Positions 54,123 to 62,912 of a DNA stretch of 64,000 nucleotides are shown here, piece by piece (positions within the stretch are counted from its first letter, which is position 1; every line of letters begins with the position of its first letter). Origin of the DNA: Eubacterium plexicaudatum ASF492 (lineage in GTDB: Bacteria; Bacillota; Clostridia; Lachnospirales; Lachnospiraceae); contig NZ_AQFT02000001.1 of assembly GCF_000364225.2 (NCBI RefSeq), positions 992,001 to 1,056,000 on the forward strand, written 5' to 3'. A model generated the notes under the pieces. It made no database searches. It was not told where the DNA came from and saw only the letters and a program-made list of their open reading frames with translations. The translations under genes were made by a program, and so were the position numbers.

Positions 54123-56692
54123 ATGAAAGATTTTATTAATAGAGATACAGAACGAAAATCATTAATGAAGCAATTCAGAAACTTAATTCCGGCACAAACG
54201 TAATTATATGGATAGAGGGGGACTCCGGAGTCGGTAAATCCTATCTTATGAAGTATGTTCTAAAAAGTGTAAATATACCAGTTTTTCAATTCTTAAATTG
54301 TAAAAATATCTACAAATGTGAAAAGCAGGATCTAAGCCAAGAATTTTCGTTTATTTCGAATATTATGACAACACTACAAGTTAAAAATCCAACAGCTTAT
54401 CATAATTGTTTATATAACTATTTTGATAATATTCATAGAATAAACTTATATGAGGTCATAGAGACTGTATACCTAATTTTAAACCGTTGCAATGGTCAAA
54501 AGATTTATTCGATAAATTTAATGTTCAATCGCAAGCTTCAAAAGAATTTATCATGGATCGAACTTTGAAGACCTCCATGATTGTATGCTTATCTGAAATT
54601 ATTATGCACCTTTTAGAGCAGAATTATAATGATAGCAATATTTTATTTTGTATAGACGATATAATTTGGATGGATAATGCTTCATTAGAAACCATGGAAA
54701 CCATCTTGTCTAAACTTCGCTTGGAAAATAGGTTTAAATATAAAATTTCTTTTTTGTAACATCTCGTAATTGTCATGAATTAGAAAATATTGATGAACAA
54801 AATAATTATTATAAATTTGAATCCAATATTTTGATGAATTTATACTTATAATTATAATCTTCTGTTAACAAATTTTAAATTAGAGCCACAAGAGAATATC
54901 TTTGGAAAAGAACGTTTGAATTACTCAATTATCTGCAGTCTTTACACAATATTACGTCAGGTAATCCTCAAGAACTTACCCAGACTTTAAATTTGAAGAT
55001 TATGAAATAATAAAATGATAAAGACATTTGAAAATGATACGCAACAATCTGGTGAACACTATTTTACTAGTGAACTTATTTATACTTTACAGCAAAAAAT
55101 ACTTATACAATTTATATATTAGGTCTTCTTAGTTTATTAGAAAAAATACAAAGCCCTATTTGCTTCTCTCTCTTTGTCGTCTTTGTATTGAAAAATAAAT
55201 AGAACTGACTTTGATTTGATACATATGAAGAAGCAATAATATATTAATGCATAAAGATATATTAACATATGAAAACATTGAAATAATTATAAAACATGAT
55301 TCCATTAAATATTAGTTGTCGATTATTTAATTGAATCGGGAGATTATCAAGAATTGGCAATATATTAGCCCATTTTATATTAAGCAGTGAATTTATTAAA
55401 GATGAATATTATACATCCAGAGTTAACTTAGCACTAAATATCTTGAAAAAAATTAATCCTATAGATGGTTTAAAGATAGCGATAGATTTTATAATTATTC
55501 GTCATCCTATGATATTAATAATTACGAATTACTGCAGAATGTTATTGCATATGCTTTATCAAGTTGATATTGAAACCGTCAATGAAGTTATTGTTCCTAA
55601 AATTATTACTGCGTTAGTATCCACTTCACAATATGACTTAGCATATAAGATATGCAAATTATCTTTAATAAACTTAATCTCTTGACATTAAAAATAAGGT
55701 TTTATTTCTTGTTAATTATGCAAAAATATTAATTGATTTAGGGTATATTAAAAGTAACTCTGAAATTCAGGGGCAATCTACATATTAGATATCCTTGTTG
55801 AATTAGTAGATGATGATAACGATTTATTACAAGTTTATTTATTAAAATGTCAGCATATGAGCATATATTGGAATTTTCCACAATTAGAGATATTTATACA
55901 TATGCTCTTGATATAATAAACAGCAATAGTGACTTAGATGATAAACTATTAAGTACTTTTTATCGCAACAAGGGCTTATCGAATACCATGCAAATATAAA
56001 ATCGGATTATTTGAAAGCATGTTTTTATGCTGAAAGAATCTGCATTATGAACGATAAGAATATTATGATGGGAACATGTCATAATAATTTAGGATTATCA
56101 TATTTTTATAGCGGAGACATTGAAGAAGCATTGGAATGTTTTGAACGCTCATACCACTTTTTGCAAGATGCTAACTATGATCTTTTACGCGTTTTGAACA
56201 ATATTTCAATGTGTTATCTTATGCTAAATGATTTTTCCGCATCTTATGATTTTATCTTAAAAGCAAAGTGCATCCCATTAAAAGGGATTTTCGAGAGTAA
56301 AGCCTAGAGGTTAATTTGGCATTAATCATGTATAGGAATAATCAAAATCTGAAGCTGAAAAAGACTTGATGCAATTATAGATGAATATACTATGGGAAAT
56401 ATTGTAACTGATACAGCGGCATATTCTGCTGCTATGGTAAACAGGGCTTACATATATTTTAATGACAAACAATATTTAAAGGCATATCAATTATATAAAT
56501 GTCAAAATGTCATAAATATAAAATACAAATGAAATTGAACAATGGAAAAGGGACTGCTTATGTAATTATTGTCTTTATAAAGAAAACATTCTTGACAATG
56601 TCTCAAATCAAGAAATAGATTTTGATGAGAAACATAATTTCATACATAAGCGCCCGTATTCCGCTATTCTATTTGCATACTATATTATTTAG
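54123..56692 (+). pseudogene. STAND-like ATPase with TPR region, heavily frameshifted
   Basis: About 850 residues if repaired. ATG 54123 with GGAG 9 bases upstream: MKDFINRDTERKSLMK, then (next frame) VIIWIEGDSGVGKSYLMKYV, a Walker A; Walker B is SNILFCIDDIIWMDNASLET. The C-terminal third has tetratricopeptide-like repeats: MGTCHNNLGLSYFYSGDIEE, ALECFERSYHF, LLRVLNNISMCYLMLNDFSA. The ATPase-then-TPR architecture is shared by LuxR/MalT-type regulators, ORC1-like AAA proteins and Avs-like immune NTPases. No HTH or effector domain is recognisable at either end. At least ten breaks; AT-rich. Confidence 0.65.
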
Positions 56693-57585
56693 ATCAAATT
56701 GAATAAATGCAAATACAATGCGCTTCTCATAAATAAGCCGTTTTCAGCTTGGAAGAAATACTTTGCCTGTGGCATATTATCTACAAATTTAGGCAGTTCA
56801 TTAGTTCTTGGCAAGGGATGCAAATGATTAAATTTTTTGAAAATAAGTCCCATTGCTTTTGATTCATGACAAATCGGTTATTTTTTCTGTTTCATAAAAT
56901 ATCTTATCTATATATAAAATTGAAATGGAAGGAATAACATTTGCATCTAACAGTTGTTCTATAGTATTGTAATATTTAATAGGATGTTTTTGAGCCAGTT
57001 CTTTTACTTGAGAAGAAATACAAACACCTTCTTGACACAAAATATGGATAGTTATGTTATCCCAATAAGTTAAACCAATTAGAAATGAATTAATAGTTCT
57101 CTGCCTAGGAGTCCCTATTATCAAGATATTATTATTAGATATATCACCTAGGCACCTTTGGATTGTGAATAAGTCAGTTAAGGTTTGTGTTGGGTGTTCA
57201 ACGTTGCCACTTCCTGCAGAAATAATTGGCACAGTGGCTGTGCTGCATATTTCAGACATTATATTTGATCTATTGTTCTCATTACTATTACATCGCAATA
57301 TAAACTTGCTATTTTTCCTAAATCATCAATTGGTTCAAAATATGGTGGACCACTTCGTGATTCATTTATATCTGAAAACCAATATAATTACCACCTAACC
57401 GAACAAATGATGATTGAAAACTTAATTGTGTTCGAGTACTTGGTTGAAAGAATAAAGAACCAAGAACCTTTTTTTTAAGAGCATTAGAATATTCTGAAAT
57501 ATTTTTCTTCCTTTATTGGCTGTTTGAAACAAATTTAATATTTCCGACTTTGATATATCTAAAATTGATATGAAATTTTTATTCA
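56689..57585 (-). pseudogene. Aspartate carbamoyltransferase-like gene, frameshifted
   Basis: About 298 residues if repaired. Start ATG 57585 after AAGGAGAAAATAT. Carbamoyl-phosphate loop visible in parts as [27 protein letters not shown]; then SAGSGNVEHPTQTLTDLFTI; C-terminal HPLPRTNELPKFVDNMPQAK, YFFQAENGLFMRSALYLHLF. These are the ATCase (PyrB) signatures, including the Leu-Pro-Arg aspartate site. There is no regulatory subunit or other pyrimidine gene here. It could act in a cargo pathway or be a stray catalytic subunit. Several single-base breaks. Confidence 0.82.
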
Positions 57586-57708
57586 TATATTTTCTCCTTA
57601 ACATTGCAATATTTGGGCATTACAAATTTATTAGTATGATTGCTGTACTATACTTTATTGATTTTACAAATATTTCTAACATTCAAGTTAAATTACATAA
57701 ATAACTAT

Positions 57709-57935
57709 TTATAAATTAGAATATTTCAGAATTGATTTTAAGATTTCACATATTACTCCGTAGTCGTTATTTTTTTGGATTTAAATACAATTTTAAAAAT
57801 CTGCAACCAACATCATAAATTGTGCATTTACTAAATGAGTATATTTTTTTGCCAAATCCCTAGTGTCAAATCTTTTCTTAACTTTTCTACACCTTCTTTC
57901 ACTTGCGCAGGTTTCATGAAGTTAAATAACGACAT
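57709..57935 (-). pseudogene. Small protein following the methyltransferase, unknown
   Basis: ATG 57935 lies 6 bases after GGAGG and 5 bases after the methyltransferase stop. MSLFNFMKPAQVKEGVEKLR, KDLTLGIWQK is open for 34 codons; with single-base repairs it could extend to about 75 residues ending ICEILKSILKYSNL. Not recognised. Confidence 0.45.
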
Positions 57936-57937
57936 CG

Positions 57938-58558
57938 TCAACCTCCGCTCATTTTCAAGCAATAAATCTGGACGTCCCCAAAGTGCTGATGAAAAAGTAT
58001 CTTCAAATCAATAGGAATGTCAAATGCAATTTCCTCTACTTTTGTTTCACATATTTGAGATACTATATCTTTAAGTTCATTGATGTCCATATAAAATTTA
58101 TTAAGATACATTCTTGAATATGGCCAATATTCGTATAACCAAAGTTTACTGCATATTTTAGGATCAAACGTAAAAATTAGTAACATACCTGATTTTATTA
58201 TCCTTCTTATTTCACGCAAAGAACTATATATATCTTTAAAATGATGTATTGCATTAATTATTATTGCCCCATCTATCGTATTATCGTCTAATGCTATGTA
58301 TTCAGCAGGCGAATTAATATATACAAGTTTTTTATCAACGCATTCTTCAATCATTTGTCTTGATGGTTCAATCGCAATAACATTATATCCTTGATTACGA
58401 ATTTCAAGAGAATAATTACCCGTTCCAGCTCCAATATCAGCAATAATTGAGTTTTTTTCAAGTGACAATAGTTCAATTATTTTGTTTGTCAGTCTATAAT
58501 CAGCTTTTCTGTATATATTGTAAACTTTAGCTCGATTAGTATAATCCATAATTTTCAT
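57938..58558 (-). CDS. Class I SAM-dependent methyltransferase
   Basis: 206 residues, the only open gene of the island. SAM-binding motif I IADIGAGTGNYSLEIRNQG, motif II/acidic VIAIEPSRQMIEEC, motif III INAIHHFKDIYSSLREIRRI. UbiE/Coq5-like fold; substrate unknown. It begins about 50 bp inside the right inverted repeat and reads leftward into the small protein and the carbamoyltransferase, which suggests an operon. AT-rich like the rest of the island. Confidence 0.88.
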   Translation of the reverse strand: MKIMDYTNRAKVYNIYRKADYRLTNKIIELLSLEKNSIIADIGAGTGNYSLEIRNQGYNVIAIEPSRQMIEECVDKKLVYINSPAEYIALDDNTIDGAIIINAIHHFKDIYSSLREIRRIIKSGMLLIFTFDPKICSKLWLYEYWPYSRMYLNKFYMDINELKDIVSQICETKVEEIAFDIPIDLKILFHQHFGDVQIYCLKMSGG

Positions 58559-58610
58559 CTCTTACATTGCATGCTTTCATTATATGAACTGATTGATGGA
58601 TGATCCATGG

Positions 58611-58674
58611 TCAATCAGACAGAATGATCTTGATTGTCCAATCTATAATTTGACGGATAATCAGATATTATCCT
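58611..58674 (-). repeat. Right inverted repeat of the island
   Basis: Reverse complement of 52184-52246 with one additional base. Immediately outside it lies an IS5 transposase fragment. Confidence 0.85.
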
Positions 58675-58686
58675 TTATTTTTGGTA

Positions 58687-59112
58687 CAGGCCTGCTTAAC
58701 GCCATGGTATGGATGGCAAAAAGCGGCGCGCCAAGGGATCTGCCGGAATATTACGGTCCATGGAAAAGTGTCTACAGCCGGTTTCGTAAATGGCTGGACT
58801 GCGGCATTTTGAAAGAAATCTTCAAAAACTTAGCCTTGGAGCGGAATTAAGCGAAATTTCCATCGACGTCTCCATTGTCCGGATCCATCAGCATAGCGCC
58901 GGAGTCCCCAAAAATGGGCCTGTGAATGAAATTGGCCACAGCCGCGGCGGAAACAGTACAAAAATCCATGCGGCGGTTGACGTATACGGCTATCCTATCA
59001 GCATTATAATAAGCGAGGGGTAGCGCAGTGACGTGTTGGCCGACCGGGGCTACGACTGCTGGGAGCTTATCGATTATATCTATGAAAATGGCGAGGAGTC
59101 TACCATTCCATT
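58687..59112 (+). pseudogene. IS5-family transposase fragment
   Basis: Closely matches the transposase at 47203 from LLNAMVWMAKSGAP onward; the N-terminal 35 codons are missing, SEGQRSDVKYAIPVLENIDI is deleted, and the match ends at ENGEESTIP. No CTAG-type end is present on either side. Several breaks. It is a second, older member of the same IS group. Confidence 0.85.
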
Positions 59113-59371
59113 AAAAAAGAAGGCGGAAAGTCAGGACAAATCGTATTTTGATTTCATCAAAACGCATGACAGCAGTATACTGACGCAAATAAAAAAGTAT
59201 ACTCCGGAAGTAAAAGACAGGGATTTTTCAAAACTTGATGAAGTTCAGACAGAATTCATGATTGAAGAATTGGTGATAGATCTTACAGACACTATTACCA
59301 GAGCGAATTTTAAATACCTAAAGAGTGGGATGAAACTTGGTGTAAGGATGATGTTCGAACTTATGGCTTGA
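59113..59371 (+). pseudogene. C-terminal fragment of a small hypothetical protein
   Basis: Continues the frame of the IS5 fragment: AESQDKSYFDFIKTHDSSIL, KLDEVQTEFMIEELVIDLTD, ending FKYLKSGMKLGVRMMFELMA. The ending resembles DUF6809-type clostridial proteins (GxxLGxRLMxE), but this is a weak resemblance. Fused by deletion to the IS5 remnant. Confidence 0.4.
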
Positions 59372-59511
59372 TTACCCTGAATTGTCTGCCATACATACAC
59401 AATTCGGATGCTGCAGCTTGGAATTGTCTGAATATTTGATGCTGCCATTTTAAATCAGCAGCATCTATGTTATACTGTATCAGGACAAAACTTTAAATTT
59501 ATCGGGAGGAG

Positions 59512-59747
59512 ATGGCTGTTTATCTTACGCTGTCCGGACAGGTTACAGAGCCGGAAAGAAATGCCATGCTGCCATATCCTTATATTTAAAAACAGGTTAT
59601 ATCACATGGACGTGCAGCTGAAATACTTGGCATACGAAAAAATGACCTGATAGATATTTATGATAAAATGGGGGGTCATACCTGGACCAGACAATGGATG
59701 ACCTGGATACGGAACCGGAAGCGTACCGACAAACCGAAAGGAGATGA
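59512..59747 (+). pseudogene. UPF0175-family protein (antitoxin-like), frameshifted
   Basis: About 78 residues if repaired. ATG 59512 after GGGAGGAG. The core ISHGRAAEILGIRKNDLIDI, YDKMG is the UPF0175 helix-turn-helix-like motif, and the end YLDQTMDDLDTEPEAYRQTE matches the family C-terminus, in a third frame. Two breaks. UPF0175 proteins are usually seen as antitoxin-like or DNA-binding partners of neighbouring nucleases. Its stop overlaps the Rpn start (ATGA). Confidence 0.75.
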
Positions 59748-60680
59748 AGAAACTGGGAAAGATAGATACTATAACAAAAGAATACATGAAAGATCCGGTA
59801 ATCTTTGCCGATATGTTTAATAAATTTCTGTATCACGGAAAACAGGTAATAAATCCTGATAATCTGATTGAAATGGACTCCACAGAGATTGTCGTGCCAT
59901 ACGGAGAGGGAAAAGCAGGCGTGCCAGCACAGAAATACAGGGACGTATTAAAGCTGATGATGACGGACGGAAATATCGCATACTGTATTTTAGGCTGTGA
60001 AGACCAGAGCAGAGTGCATTACGCTATGCCTGTGAAAAATATGTTTTATGATTCCATGCAGTTCGCACGCCAGGTTACAAAGGCTGCAAAGTCGCACAGG
60101 CAGGAAAAAGGGAATAAGCCGTCATCCGACGAATTTTTGAGCGGCTTCTACAAAACAGACCGGTTAATCCCAGTTGTGACACTGGTAATCTACTGGGGAC
60201 CGGACAGATGGGATGGGCCATTAACATTAAAAGAGATGTATGCAGCAGCGGATGATGCCGTTATTCAGTACGTTCCGGATTATAATATCAATCTGATTGC
60301 ACCGGAACAGATGACAGACGATGAAATTAAAGAGTTTCGGACCAGCCTGAAAGAAGTTATGCTGTATATTAAGTATTCTAAAGATAAAAATAAGCTGCAG
60401 ATAGTAACACAGTCTGATGAAAGTTTTCAAAACCTTGACAGACAGGCGGCAGAAGTCATTAATGTTACAACGAACTCGAAATTAAAATATCCGGAAGGAA
60501 AGGAGAAGATAGATATGTGCTTAGCTCTTGAGGAAATGCGTATGGACAGTAAAATAGAAGGAGCTGTTGAAACCTGCAAAAATTTTAACATGACATTCGA
60601 GAAAACGATTCGGTATATTTCAGATCATTTGATGTTTCATTACAGCAGGCCGAAGACGAAGTAAAAAATACTGGAAGTAG
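59744..60680 (+). CDS. Rpn family nuclease, one frameshift at the C-terminus
   Basis: About 311 residues. MKKLGKIDTITKEYMKDPVI, FADMFNKFLYHGKQVI is the common clostridial Rpn start. Nuclease core: EIVVPYG and YCILGCEDQSRVHYAMPVKN, with the E-x-Q pair; then YDSMQFARQVTKAAK. Break at CATTTGATG (T 60628-60630); one more T gives ISDHFDVSLQQAEDEVKKYW and a TAG at 60678. Preceded and overlapped by the UPF0175 gene; GGAGATGAAG is its ribosome site. Different subgroup from the Rpn at 4112. Confidence 0.87.
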
Positions 60681-60729
60681 CTGTGTTATAATAAACTATC
60701 GTAATTTTCTTCAGCTGGTTTTCCGGCTG

Positions 60730-60895
60730 CTAGAGTGTGTCTTAAAATTCATTCCTGCCATCTGCACGCCCCACTTTGCGGGAGATTTGTCCTTCATTCG
60801 GTCAACGTAGCCCACTACGCCTCCCTCATTCGGGACAAATCTCCCGCAAACTGTGACGCACAGTTGACAGAAAGCAATTTAAAGACACACTCTAG
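60730..60895. repeat. MITE-like element, subtype a, 166 bp, complete
   Basis: CTAG at both ends; terminal repeats GAGTGTGTCTTAAAATT and GAGTGTGTCTTTAAATT; internal inverted arms GCGGGAGATTTGTCC / GGGACAAATCTCCCGC. It lies 24 bp upstream of the vanR-like start codon and so may have displaced its promoter. Confidence 0.88.
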
Positions 60896-60919
60896 TACAG
60901 CGTTGCCGAAAAGGAGCGT

Positions 60920-61635
60920 ATGGTTGATATGAATGAAAAAATAATGATTGTGGATGATGAAAAAGAAATAGCGGATTTAATCGAACTGTATTTGAAAATG
61001 ACGGTTACAATGTGTTTAAGTTTTATAATGGTATGGATGCATTAAAATGCGTGGATTCGGAAAAAATGGATTTGGTAATTTTAGACGTTATGCTACCGGA
61101 TGTTGATGGTTTTCGTATTTGTCAAAAGATCAGGGAACGGTATTTTTATCCGATCATAATGCTTACGGCAAAAGTAGAAGATGCGGATAAGATTATGGGG
61201 CTGACGATCGGAGCGGATGATTATATTACAAAGCCATTTAACCCATTGGAGGTTGTGGCAAGGGTTAAGACACAGCTTCGCCGGTATGTCAGTTATAACA
61301 ATGCCGCCGGTATGGCGAAAGAAAACGTACCGATTACGGAATATGACATAAACGGACTTGTGATTAATAAGAATACGCATAAGTGTACGTTGTATGGTAA
61401 AGCAGTTTCGTTAACACCGATTGAATTTTCGATTCTCTGGTATTTGTGTGAAAACAGGGGAAAAGTGATTCCTTCTGAGGAGCTCTACGAAAAAGTCTGG
61501 GGTGAGAAGTTTTTGGAAAATAACAACACGGTTATGGCGCATATCGGGAGGCTTAGGGAGAAATTAAAAGAACCTGCCGGAAACCCGAAATTTATTAAAA
61601 CGGTATGGGGAGTTGGATATACGATTGAAGAATAA
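60920..61635 (+). CDS. vanR: VanR-like OmpR-family response regulator, one frameshift
   Basis: About 239 residues. AAGGAG precedes two in-frame Mets (60920, 60929); MNEKIMIVDDEKEIADLIEL from the second is the common VanR start. Receiver Asp in LVILDVMLPDVDG, Lys in YITKPFNPLE. DNA-binding domain: LTPIEFSILWYLCENRGKVI, HIGRLREKLKEPAGNPKFIK. Break at GAAAATG (A 60995-60998); one more A gives KNDGYNVFKFYNGMD. VanR-type regulators control cell-wall remodelling genes; no vanHAX-type ligase operon is visible here, so vancomycin resistance is not implied. Confidence 0.87.
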
Positions 61636-62748
61636 AAAAGAAACAGACGAAGATTATACACAGCTTCAGACAAAAATTCTGATCAGGACAGCAGCGGTGC
61701 TGGTTGGGGCATTTGCACTGATTGCTGCGGCTCTCAGATTATTTGACGGGCGTTTTTCCGTAGTGATGGTGCGGTTATTACAAATATTTTATAAAGATTA
61801 TGAAAGAGCGCTGGTAGCATATACTTATATGATTCGGGATAAGAGAGAATGGTTCGTTATGGCAGCTGCTTTTGTAGTATTTCTGATTGTTTTAAGGCTG
61901 TATCTGAAGGGCTTTACGAGGTATTTTATTGAAATTAACAGAGGTATTCATGCATTAACAGAGGAAAATGCGGAGGATGTGGTCTTGTCCTGTGAGCTTG
62001 CAGCGACCGAAAAAACAATCAATGCGATTAAGCATACGCTTGAGCAGAGAAAATCTGCGGCTATGATGGCAGAAAAAAGGAAGAATGACCTGGTAGTGTA
62101 TCTTGCCCATGATTTAAAAACACCGCTTACGTCTGTGATTGGATATTTGACGTTACTCAGGGATGAGGACCAACTATCGGATGCATTAAGAGAAAAGTAT
62201 GCGTCAATCGCATTGGCAAAGGCAGAACGGCTGGAGGGCCTGATCAGCGAATTTTTTGAGATTACACGCTTTAACCTTTCCGATATTACACTGGAATATC
62301 GTGTGGTAAATTTAACCCGCATGCTGGAACAGCTGGTTTTTGAATTTAAACCGATATTTGCGGAAAAAATCTGAATTGTGAACTTATGATCGAGCCGAAT
62401 AAAATGATTCGCTGCGACGTAAATAAAATGCAGCGGGTATTTGATAACCTGTTGCGAAATGCGGTAAATTACAGCTTTGAAAATACGGAGATTTTGATTG
62501 CTGTCACGCAAAAGGAAGATAGGGTTCATATTAAAGTTACAAATCATGGAGCTACGATTCCAAAAGATAAACTGGAACATATTTTTGAACGGTTCTATCG
62601 TCCGGATTCTTCCCGGAGCACGGGAAATGGCGGTGCGGGCCTGGGGCTTGCCATTGCAAAGGAAATTGTGACGCTGCACGGCGGAGCTATTACCGCCCAC
62701 AGTGAAAATGAAACAATTACATTTGAAGTGACGATTGTTTCATCGTAG
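61625..62748 (+). CDS. vanS: VanS-like sensor histidine kinase, one frameshift
   Basis: About 374 residues. Likely TTG start at 61625 (LKNKKETDEDYTQLQTKILI) overlapping vanR; a TTG at 61613 is also possible. Two membrane helices (about 22-45 and 78-100), HAMP-like linker, His in LVVYLAHDLKTPLTSVIGYL, N box FDNLLRNAVNYS, G box GNGGAGLGLAIAKEIV. Break in GAAAAAATCTG (A 62364-62369); one more A gives AEKNLNCELMIEPNKM. Ends in tandem VanR-box-like repeats that overlap its stop codon. Confidence 0.88.
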
Positions 62749-62765
62749 GAAAATCGTAAGAAATT
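62743..62765 (+). promoter_or_regulatory. Tandem VanR-box-like direct repeats
   Basis: TCGTAGGAAAA followed at once by TCGTAAGAAATT, an 11 bp period. They resemble the consensus TCGTANGAAANT that I recall for VanR sites. They overlap the vanS stop and precede the carboxypeptidase gene by about 150 bp. Confidence 0.6.
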
Positions 62766-62807
62766 TCATATGAAAATTGAGATGTTCGTTGGATGGAACG
62801 AAAGAAC

Positions 62808-62857
62808 AGCACTCTTGTTTTTGATACAATCGTTGTATCAGAGCAAGAGTGCTTTTA
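62808..62857 (+). terminator. Terminator/attenuator hairpin before the carboxypeptidase gene
   Basis: AGCACTCTTG pairs with CAAGAGTGCT, with an inner stem TGATACAA / TTGTATCA, then TTTT. It ends the vanRS transcript or attenuates the next gene. Confidence 0.7.
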
Positions 62858-62912
62858 TGTAGGTACGGATGCTGCTGTGCAAATTTCTCAGAAAGGTTAA
62901 GAGGTGATGATT

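Larger units (their letters stand above)
52184..58674. mobile_element. AT-rich island bounded by a 63 bp inverted repeat
   Basis: Left AGGATAATATCTGATTATCC (52184) to CTGATTGA (52246) and right TCAATCAG (58611) to GGATAATCAGATATTATCCT (58674) are reverse complements over 63-64 positions with one single-base gap. Between them the DNA is visibly much more AT-rich than the flanks and carries a phosphotransferase, a STAND-like ATPase, a carbamoyltransferase, a small protein and a methyltransferase, plus an IS200 copy. No transposase other than IS200 lies inside. It could be a cargo segment moved by a lost recombinase or a region flanked by inverted copies of one element end. Confidence 0.65.
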
